Position numbers and translations under genes: made by a program. Below, one piece after another: positions 1 to 4,978 of a DNA stretch of 8,115 nucleotides. The notes under the pieces are model-generated. The model was not told the DNA's origin and did not search any database. It worked only from the letters and a program-made list of their open reading frames with translations. The DNA comes from Acetobacteraceae bacterium. GTDB lineage: Bacteria; Pseudomonadota; Alphaproteobacteria; Acetobacterales; Acetobacteraceae. Every line of letters starts with the position of its first letter. The stretch's first letter is position 1. Location of the stretch: the NCBI GenBank assembly GCA_019689515.1, contig JADGHI010000150.1, forward strand, positions 1 through 8,115. The letters are read 5' to 3'.

Positions 1-962
1 CCCCCAAGGACCGCCTGACCATCTGCTTCGCCCACTCGGCCTACCGGATGCAGGAGCGCTTCAACGCCCGCGGCACCGGCATCGCCAGCTTCGAGCTGCG
101 CACGCGCGAGGAGCTCGACCGGCGGATCGGCGAGGCCGATGTGCTGGTCGTCTCCGGCTTCTGGCACAATGACCTGCTCGCCTCGGCGAACCGGCTGCGC
201 TTCGTGCAGTCCATCAGCGCCGGCACCGACCAGTACGACCGGGCCGCCTTCGCCGCGAAGGGCGTGCGCCTCGCCAGCGCCGCCGGCGTCAATGCCCGGG
301 CGGTGGCGGAGCATGCCCTGGCGCTGATCCTCGCCCTCGCCCGCCGCCTGCCGGAAGCCCGCGACAACCAGGCCAAGCGTTTCTGGCGCGGCATGATCGG
401 CGACCTCTCCCAGCGCGAGGACGAGCTCGGCGGCAAGACGCTGCTCATCGTCGGCCTCGGGCGCATCGGCGGCCATCTCGCGCGGCTCGCCAAGGCGTTC
501 GACATGCGGGTGATCGGCACGCGGCGCGACCCCGCGGCCGGGGCCAACGGCGCCGACGAGGTGCACGACACCGCCGCGCTGAAATCGCTGCTGCCGCGCG
601 CCGACTTCGTCGCCCTCACCTGCCCCCTCACGCCCGAGACCGAGGGGCTGGTGGGCGCCGAGGCGCTGTCGCTGATGCGCCCGGGCGCCTTCCTGATCAA
701 CGTCGCGCGTGGCCGCTGCGTCGTCGAGTCCGCGCTGATCGAGGCGCTCGCCGCCGGCCGCATCGCCGGCGCCGCGCTCGACTGCACGCGGGAGGAGCCG
801 CTGCCGGCGGATTCCCCGCTCTGGGGCATGCCCAACGTCCTCATCACGCCGCACACGGCCGGCGAGACGCGGCGCTACGAGGACGGGGTGATCGACCTCC
901 TGCTCGAGAACCTCGACCGCCTATGGCGCGGGGAGTCGACGCTGCGCAACCAGGTGGTGTGA
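1..962 (+). CDS. D-2-hydroxyacid dehydrogenase, 5'-truncated by the window edge
   Basis: NAD(P)-dependent D-isomer-specific 2-hydroxyacid dehydrogenase, interconverting 2-oxoacids and D-2-hydroxyacids in the cytoplasm. The frame stays open to the window edge: 15 codons (from position 3) precede the ATG at 48 and encode a normal family N-terminus (KDRLTICFAHSAYR), so the true start lies outside and ATG 48 is internal. Counting from ATG 48, the nucleotide-binding GxGxxG is GLGRIG at 136-141. The family's catalytic triad appears as Arg221 (NVARGR), Glu250 (TREEPLP) and His269 (TPHTAG). The end of the second Rossmann strand reads GTRR (157-160) instead of carrying the Asp usual in NAD-specific members, which hints at NADP(H). 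It ends TGA immediately before the ATG of the cytochrome b gene, so the two are probably co-transcribed. Family call is firm; the substrate is unknown. Confidence 0.95.
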   Translation, partial: PKDRLTICFAHSAYRMQERFNARGTGIASFELRTREELDRRIGEADVLVVSGFWHNDLLASANRLRFVQSISAGTDQYDRAAFAAKGVRLASAAGVNARAVAEHALALILALARRLPEARDNQAKRFWRGMIGDLSQREDELGGKTLLIVGLGRIGGHLARLAKAFDMRVIGTRRDPAAGANGADEVHDTAALKSLLPRADFVALTCPLTPETEGLVGAEALSLMRPGAFLINVARGRCVVESALIEALAAGRIAGAALDCTREEPLPADSPLWGMPNVLITPHTAGETRRYEDGVIDLLLENLDRLWRGESTLRNQVV

Positions 963-1685
963 ATGCTCGCCTCCAGGGACGCGGAGCCGCTTCGGTGGGT
1001 CCGCGTCAAGGTTTGGGACGGCTGGGTGCGTCTGTTCCACTGGGCGCTGGTCGCACTGGTCGCCTTCTCCTGGTGGACCGCGCAGACCGGCCGGACCGGG
1101 TGGCACATGCTTTCCGGCCACGCGATCCTGGCGCTGCTGCTCTGGCGCATCGCCTGGGGGCTCGTCGGCTCGGAGACCGCGCGCTTCAGCCGCTTCCTGC
1201 GGTCGCCGCGCGCGGCCCTGCGCCACCTCCGCACGCTATGGACCGGCCTGCCGAAGACCGGCATGCGGGAGGCGGAGACGCTCGGCCACAACCCGGCGGG
1301 CGGCTGGATGGTGGTGGCAATGCTCGCGCTGCTGCTGGCGCAGGTGGCGACGGGCCTGTTCGCGGACGACGAGGAGCTTTACCGCGGCCCCTTCGCCGAC
1401 TGGATCGGCTTCGAGGCGAGCCAGCGGGTCACCGGCTGGCACCAGTCCCTGTCCGACATCCTGCTCGCGGCGATCGGGGTGCATCTCCTCGCGATCGCGC
1501 TGTACCGGCTGCGGCTCGGGCGCAACCTGGTCGGTCCCATGATCACGGGGACGGTGCTTCTGCCGTCTGGTTCGCACGGCGCGGCGCAGCCGCCGCGCAT
1601 GGCTCCCGCCGCGCGCGCCGCCGCCCTGCTGGCCGCGGCGGCGGGGCTGGCCGGCGCACTGTGGCGCTTCGGCGGCCAGCCCTGA
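963..1685 (+). CDS. Cytochrome b561-type di-haem membrane protein
   Basis: A 240-residue integral membrane protein of the prokaryotic cytochrome b561 / hydrogenase b-type subunit superfamily, expected to pass electrons between the quinone pool and a periplasmic or soluble partner. The N-terminus KVWDGWVRLFHW (16-27) is the typical start of the first helix. Hydrophobic segments lie at about 22-40, 50-68, 113-132, 162-182 and 214-234. Histidines placed to bind two b-haems are His26, His48/His53, His160 and His174. The GHNPAGGW motif (108-115) is characteristic of the subgroup. The ATG directly follows the upstream stop, with AGGTGG six bases before it inside the preceding gene, so translation is probably coupled. 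It converges on a cytochrome c' gene 25 bp away, a plausible redox partner. The fifth, Ala-rich C-terminal helix is less typical. Exact haem ligands are assigned by family pattern only. Confidence 0.9.
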   Translation: MLASRDAEPLRWVRVKVWDGWVRLFHWALVALVAFSWWTAQTGRTGWHMLSGHAILALLLWRIAWGLVGSETARFSRFLRSPRAALRHLRTLWTGLPKTGMREAETLGHNPAGGWMVVAMLALLLAQVATGLFADDEELYRGPFADWIGFEASQRVTGWHQSLSDILLAAIGVHLLAIALYRLRLGRNLVGPMITGTVLLPSGSHGAAQPPRMAPAARAAALLAAAAGLAGALWRFGGQP

Positions 1686-1710
1686 TGGGCCGGCGCGCCG
1701 GGGTGCGCCG

Positions 1711-2163
1711 CTACCGCCGCGGAAACTGGAACCGCTCGTGGCAGGCGGAGCAGGCGGCCGTGCTCGCCTCGAAGGCCGCCTGAAAGGCGGCGCGGTCGCC
1801 GGCGGCGGCGGCCGCGGCGAGGCGCTGCGCCGCCTCGATCATGTCTTGTCCGATACGGTCGAACTCCGCCCGATTGGTCCAGATCTCCGGCCGTGCGCGG
1901 TCATCGTCGCGGTCGCTGCCGGGCGGGAAGAGCTCGAGCTTCCGCTTGCCGATGGTGAGCAGCGATTCGGCCTGCTGCTGCACCGAACGCGGGTCACCGC
2001 CATTCCGCACCACCGGCGCGATGGCGCGCACCGCCTGCAGTTGCTGGCGCATCAGGCTGCGACGCTCGGCGCCGACGTCCTGCGACGCCTGCTGTTGCGC
2101 GATCGCCGCCCCGGTCCCGGCCGACATGACGGCGGCAAGGGCCCAAGCAATGGTCCTCTTCAA
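1711..2163 (-). CDS. Cytochrome c' (periplasmic, mono-haem), TTG start
   Basis: A 150-residue exported c-type cytochrome of the cytochrome c' four-helix-bundle family, which holds a high-spin haem and is associated with NO binding and detoxification. The start is taken as TTG (2163-2161). It puts AGGGGGG five bases upstream and opens directly into a signal peptide: MKRT, a hydrophobic core to about residue 20, and a likely signal peptidase cut after AIA22 before QQQ. The frame is open further upstream to an ATG at 2292, but that stretch is Arg-rich, unlike a signal sequence, and overlaps the divergent gene. The haem-binding CSACH is at 138-142, eight residues from the C-terminus, exactly where cytochrome c' carries it. 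Helical repeats rich in Arg, Gln and Ala and the RRSLMRQQL segment (34-42) fit helix A. It is convergent with the cytochrome b561-type gene. Confidence 0.92.
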   Translation of the reverse strand: MKRTIAWALAAVMSAGTGAAIAQQQASQDVGAERRSLMRQQLQAVRAIAPVVRNGGDPRSVQQQAESLLTIGKRKLELFPPGSDRDDDRARPEIWTNRAEFDRIGQDMIEAAQRLAAAAAAGDRAAFQAAFEASTAACSACHERFQFPRR

Positions 2164-2168
2164 GCATA

Positions 2169-2175
2169 CCCCCCT
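2169..2175 (-). promoter_or_regulatory. Shine-Dalgarno deciding the TTG start of cytochrome c'
   Basis: On the minus strand AGGGGGG lies five bases before TTG at 2163. No ATG or GTG with comparable spacing lies in frame near the signal peptide. The next ATG (codon 13 of the called gene) would remove most of the signal peptide. Confidence 0.6.
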
Positions 2176-2217
2176 GTGCGGATCGGCCCGCCCGGCGCAA
2201 GCCACCGGATCGGGCGC

Positions 2218-2246
2218 ATCATGAATACGCCACGCAACTTTGTCAC
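2218..2246 (-). promoter_or_regulatory. Candidate sigma-70 type promoter for cytochrome c'
   Basis: Read on the minus strand, GTGACA (2246-2241, five of six matches to TTGACA), a 17-base spacer, then CATGAT (2223-2218, four of six matches to TATAAT). Transcription would begin near 2211, giving a leader of roughly 48 bases before the TTG start. It lies in the 127-bp divergent region shared with the LOG-family gene. No equally clear promoter is visible for that gene on the plus strand. Confidence 0.4.
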
Positions 2247-2290
2247 GCCGGCGGCGCGGCCCTCGGGGGAGCCGGGCGTTACCAGCCATC

Positions 2291-2875
2291 ATGACCCAGT
2301 CTGTTCGTTCCGTCGCCGTCTTCTGCGGGAGCCGCGTCGGTTACGGCCCCGCCCACCAGGCCGCGGCCGAAGCGCTCGGCCGCGGCATCGCCCGCGCCGG
2401 GCTCACCTTGATCTATGGGGGCGGCAGCATCGGCCTGATGGGCGTGGTGGCCGACGCCGCCCTCGCCGAGGGCGGCAAGGTCCACGGCGTGATCCCCGAC
2501 TTCCTCAGCCGCGTCGAGCGGCCGCATCCGGGCCTCGACCGCCTGGAGATCACCAGGAGCATGCATGAGCGGAAGGCGCGGATGTTCTCCCTCGCCGACG
2601 CCTTCGTGGTGCTCTCCGGCGGGTTCGGCACGCTGGACGAGACGCTGGAGATCATCACCTGGCGACAGCTCGGCCTGCACGACAAGCCGATCCTGCTTAG
2701 CGACGTCGCAGGCTGGGCCAGGCCACTGGTCGCCCTGATCGATTCGGTGATCGCCATGGGCTTCGCCGAGCCCGAGCACCGGCGCCTGTTCACCGTGGTG
2801 CCGGACGTGCCGGCGGCGTTGACGCTGCTCGGCGTGGTGAGGACCGAGACGGCGGCGGCCGAGGAACGGTTTTAG
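2291..2875 (+). CDS. LOG-family (TIGR00730) nucleotide 5'-monophosphate phosphoribohydrolase
   Basis: A 194-residue Rossmann-like protein of the LOG/YvdD family, whose studied members release the base from N6-modified or plain AMP and similar nucleoside monophosphates (cytokinin-activating in plants, widespread in bacteria). The start ATG 2291 gives MTQSVRSVAVFCGSR, the usual family N-terminus; an in-frame ATG at 2240 only adds an Arg-rich stretch without family resemblance. Further motifs are IYGGGSIGLMG (41-51), MHERKARM (91-98, with the catalytic-region Arg94) and SGGFGTLDE (109-117), corresponding to the signature PGGxGTxxE with Ser for Pro at 109 while Glu117 is kept. Length matches the family. 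No strong Shine-Dalgarno is seen; GGGGGAG lies about 19 bases upstream, too far to be convincing. It is transcribed away from cytochrome c'. The physiological substrate is unknown. Confidence 0.93.
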   Translation: MTQSVRSVAVFCGSRVGYGPAHQAAAEALGRGIARAGLTLIYGGGSIGLMGVVADAALAEGGKVHGVIPDFLSRVERPHPGLDRLEITRSMHERKARMFSLADAFVVLSGGFGTLDETLEIITWRQLGLHDKPILLSDVAGWARPLVALIDSVIAMGFAEPEHRRLFTVVPDVPAALTLLGVVRTETAAAEERF

Positions 2876-2939
2876 CGGCCGGGCGAAGGCCGGCCTCCGC
2901 GCCCCTGCCACGGCGCGGGATGGGGCAGAGCGTCCCGCC

Positions 2940-2968
2940 TTGCCCGCGCCCGCGCACGGCGCTATATC
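2940..2968 (+). promoter_or_regulatory. Promoter of the tRNA-Pro gene
   Basis: TTGCCC (2940-2945), a 17-base spacer and TATATC (2963-2968) form a sigma-70 type promoter. The expected start near 2975 gives a leader of about 19 bases before the mature tRNA 5' end at 2994. The TATATC stands out in very GC-rich surroundings. Confidence 0.6.
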
Positions 2969-2993
2969 GCCGGCCTCGCACAGACCCCGGAGC

Positions 2994-3070
2994 CGGAGTG
3001 TAGCTCAGCCTGGTAGAGCACTGTGTTCGGGACGCAGGGGCCGGAGGTTCGAATCCTCTCACTCCGACCA
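2994..3070 (+). tRNA. tRNA-Pro, anticodon CGG
   Basis: A complete 77-nt cloverleaf. The acceptor stem CGGAGTG (2994-3000) pairs perfectly with CACTCCG (3060-3066). The D arm is GCTC/GAGC. The anticodon stem CTGTG (3021-3025) pairs with CGCAG (3033-3037) around the loop TTCGGGA, giving anticodon CGG at 3028-3030, which reads CCG proline codons. The T arm GGAGG-TTCGAAT-CCTCT follows a 5-nt variable loop. The discriminator A at 3067 is followed by an encoded CCA (3068-3070). The first base C is typical of bacterial tRNA-Pro. CCG is expected to be a heavily used proline codon at this GC content. It has its own promoter and terminator and looks intact. Confidence 0.97.
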
Positions 3071-3100
3071 TTCGGATCAACGGGTTGACAGCGAATGACA

Positions 3101-3148
3101 CAGGGGCCGGCGGTGCGGATGAACCCGCACCCCGGCCCCTGGCGTTTT
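3101..3148 (+). terminator. Rho-independent terminator of tRNA-Pro
   Basis: The left arm CAGGGGCCGG (3101-3110), a bulged C at 3111 and GGTGCGG (3112-3118) pair with CCGCACC (3125-3131) and CCGGCCCCTG (3132-3141) around the loop ATGAAC. This is a 17-bp, nearly all G-C stem. GCG and a run of four T (3145-3148) follow. It begins 31 bases after the tRNA 3' end. The T tract is short, but the stem is very stable. Confidence 0.8.
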
Positions 3149-4057
3149 GGCCGGCCGGCGGTATCGGTCCGACGTCCTCCGGCGCAGCACGCTGAGCGTC
3201 GCCTCGGGACCGGGATCAAGGCCGTACCGCGACCGGACGCGCAGGGCGGAGAGTCGGCCGCTTCGACCAGGCATCTGGTGAAGCGGCCAAGGCACCGCGC
3301 CTCAGCCGTCCCGCCCTGAGCCGATCCACCCTGCCGCCCACGGCGCCCTGGCCCCGCTGAAGAGCCCAATACCCTTAGGGCGCCCAGAGGCCGCCGCTGA
3401 CCGCAGCCGCGACGGACTTACGCCTCGCCGCGCCCAGGCCAAGCTACGGGCTCTACCCCTACCGGTGCGGGACGCAGCTTGCGGTCACCACGGCGCTCCA
3501 GACCCGGCACAGCCGGAACCTGCGGGCGGCGGTCCGACGACGCATCGTCATCGCGACGCCGAAGGCGGCCTATGTGGACCGATCCGCATCGGCGTTCGAC
3601 CCTGCAACAACGTCCGCTTCCGGTTCCAGCGCGCCGCCTCCGTCACGAGGCCCGACAACGCCGTCCGCGTCCCGAGCTTCGCCGATGTGCCCCGCTCCGC
3701 TCCCGTTCCCCGCATCCTCCTGGAGCGGATCGGGATCCGCCCCGACCCGATGCGCGGGAGCCGCTTCGACCGCATGCGTGTGAGCCCGGCGGCCAAGCCC
3801 AAGGACGGAACCGTGCTGCGCCGCTCCCGCGATGGCTGTCCGGGCATTGGGGCCGCCCGGTCGGCCGGCCCTTCCCCCAACGTGATGTGGTTGGACCGCA
3901 GTGTTGGCGGCGCTCGAGTCCGATCCGTTTGCTCGAAACGGCGCTGCCCCCGCCTAGCTGCGGCGCGCGGCGTGCTGGCGATCACAGACCTCAGCACGCC
4001 CTGCGCCGCGGGCGCGAGCGAGGCGGGGCCCGCTCGGCAAGGCAAGCCAAACAGGGC
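3149..4057. other. Gene-poor stretch, no recognisable gene; possible relic coding DNA
   Basis: No protein family, RNA gene, IS end or tRNA-end duplication is recognised in these 0.9 kb. Open frames cross it on both strands, but their products are Arg/Pro/Ser-rich without known motifs. From about 3585 to 3850 the plus frame shared with the later regulator shows strong G/C at third positions and mixed second positions, as in real genes here. One minus frame has its third positions at the same sites and looks equally biased, so the coding strand is undecidable by eye. Just upstream (about 3466-3582) the bias sits in a different plus frame, consistent with a frameshifted remnant. A strong hairpin (3256-3288) and short palindromes at 3725-3740 and 3925-3941 are present. 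Stop codons are few simply because the DNA is GC-rich. Confidence 0.5.
3256..3288. repeat. Long inverted repeat (stem-loop) downstream of tRNA-Pro
   Basis: GGCCGCTTC (3256-3264), a bulged G at 3265 and ACCAG (3266-3270) pair with CTGGT (3275-3279) and GAAGCGGCC (3280-3288) around a GCAT tetraloop. This is a 14-bp stem with one bulge. No T run follows on either strand, so it is not a standard terminator. Its role is unknown; it could be a palindromic repeat unit or part of a structured RNA. Confidence 0.6.
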
Positions 4058-4086
4058 TTGTAGACGCTTGCATACAACGGTATGCA
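4058..4086 (+). promoter_or_regulatory. Candidate promoter with overlapping GntR/FCD operator
   Basis: A perfect inverted repeat TGCATAC (4069-4075), AACG, GTATGCA (4080-4086) sits in a notably AT-richer block. A second dyad, TTGTA (4058-4062) and TACAA (4073-4077), overlaps it. FCD-subfamily GntR regulators typically bind short palindromes built from TTGTATAC/GTATACAA-like half-sites, so this is a good candidate site for the regulator encoded at 4230. TTGTAG (4058-4063), 17 bases, then TATGCA (4081-4086) has promoter geometry, though only three of six matches in each box. Repressor binding there would block RNA polymerase. The predicted transcript would carry a leader of about 137 bases before the regulator start. 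Confidence 0.6.
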
Positions 4087-4146
4087 TGACGGTGCAAACT
4101 GCCGCACCCCCACAGGCCAAGCCGGGAAGCGGCGAAAGGGCGGACG

Positions 4147-4233
4147 ATGCGCGCAGTCCCGCAGGATGGCGTCGTAACGACGGGCGACACCGGCGCCCCG
4201 GCCGGCAGAACGGGCCAGCGTGTCCGGCGATGA
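4147..4233 (+). CDS. Possible 28-codon leader ORF overlapping the GntR start
   Basis: ATG at 4147 is preceded by AAAGGGCGG, a fair Shine-Dalgarno, and opens a 28-codon frame starting MRAVPQDGVVTTGDT and ending at TGA 4231-4233. The stop overlaps the regulator's ATG at 4230 as ATGA, the arrangement usual for translational coupling. The regulator itself has no convincing Shine-Dalgarno of its own. The peptide resembles nothing known to me, and such a short frame can arise by chance in GC-rich DNA. It could be a coupling leader peptide rather than a functional protein. Confidence 0.3.
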   Translation: MRAVPQDGVVTTGDTGAPAGRTGQRVRR

Positions 4234-4913
4234 GCTCGCTCGAACCCGCCACCGCCGGAACGCGCCAGGACTACGCCTCGGCCAGCGACTTCGCCTATGC
4301 CGCGCTGCGGCGCGCGATCATGGAGGGGCGGCTCCGCCCCGGGCAGCGGATGCGGGAGCAGGAACTCTCCGAGATGCTGCAGGTGAGCCGCACCCCGATC
4401 CGCGAGGCCCTCTCGCGCCTGCAGTCCGACGGGCTGGTGGTGTTCACGCCGCGCGTCGGCCTGACCGTCGCCACGCTCGACGACGCGGCGGTGGTCGAGC
4501 TCTACGAGACGCGCGCGGTACTGGAAGGCGCGGCGGCCCAACTCGCCGCGCGCTACGCGAATCCGCGCGACATCGCGACGCTGCACGCCCTCCTCCGCGC
4601 GCAGGAGGAAGTGCCGCCGGACCCCGCTGCGCTGTTCCGCCACAACCGTGCCTTCCACGAGGCGCTCTACAGCGCCGCGCACAACCGCTTCCTGCTGAAG
4701 AGCCTCCAGGCGCTGCACGACGCGATGAGCCTGCTCGGCCCGACGACGCTCGCCGCCCCCGGGCGAAGGGAGCAGGCGCATGCCGAGCACTGCCGGATCG
4801 TCGAGGCGATCGAGCGCCGGGACGCCGCCGCCGCCGAGGCCGAAGCGCGCCAGCACGTGCGTAACGGCTTCCCGCTGCGCCAGGCCATGCGCACCGTGCT
4901 GTCGCAGAATTGA
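4230..4913 (+). CDS. GntR-family transcriptional regulator, FCD (FadR C-terminal) subfamily
   Basis: A 227-residue regulator. The N-terminal winged helix spans about 18-80, with the recognition-helix signature LSEMLQVSRTPIREALSRL (46-64) and the wing DGLVVFTPRVGLTV (67-80). The helical FCD effector domain spans about 86-217. Its usual metal/carboxylate-binding positions appear as Asn139, His143 (NRAFHEAL), His187 (AEHCRI) and His209 (RQHV). FCD regulators commonly sense organic acids through this site, which fits the adjacent carboxylate-type enzymes. ATG 4230 is chosen because family resemblance begins just after it; the frame stays open far upstream, but that part has no regulator features. 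The ATG overlaps the stop of a possible leader ORF. A palindrome at 4069-4086 is the likely autoregulatory site. The flavoprotein gene follows after 65 bp with no obvious separate promoter, so they may be one transcript. The effector is unknown. Confidence 0.93.
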   Translation: MSSLEPATAGTRQDYASASDFAYAALRRAIMEGRLRPGQRMREQELSEMLQVSRTPIREALSRLQSDGLVVFTPRVGLTVATLDDAAVVELYETRAVLEGAAAQLAARYANPRDIATLHALLRAQEEVPPDPAALFRHNRAFHEALYSAAHNRFLLKSLQALHDAMSLLGPTTLAAPGRREQAHAEHCRIVEAIERRDAAAAEAEARQHVRNGFPLRQAMRTVLSQN

Positions 4914-4978
4914 GAGAGGTCGGCCGGAGCGCGGGTAGCATGCCGCCCGCGGCCGGCGAGGGTCCGAGGGAGTCGAAA

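Noticed and set aside
1690..1701. CCGGCGCGCCGG palindrome between the convergent cytochrome genes as a bidirectional terminator
   Set aside because: It has no loop and no flanking T or A run; short GC palindromes are common by chance at this base composition.
3725..3740. Inverted repeat GCGGATC-GG-GATCCGC as a regulatory site
   Set aside because: It lies in the gene-poor stretch with no promoter or gene nearby. No functional context was found, and it may be chance.
3925..3941. Small hairpin CCGTTT-GCTCG-AAACGG as a terminator or operator
   Set aside because: It has only 6 bp, no T run and no adjacent gene end.
3465..4229. N-terminal extension of the GntR regulator to give a 482-residue protein
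   Set aside because: The extra 255 residues show no domain, and the regulator family normally begins a few residues before the winged helix. The extension runs through the putative operator/promoter. ATG 4230 gives a normal length.
4086..4229. Alternative GntR start at the in-frame ATG 4086
   Set aside because: That ATG overlaps the palindromic operator and -10 box, has no ribosome binding site, and adds 48 low-complexity residues lacking family resemblance.
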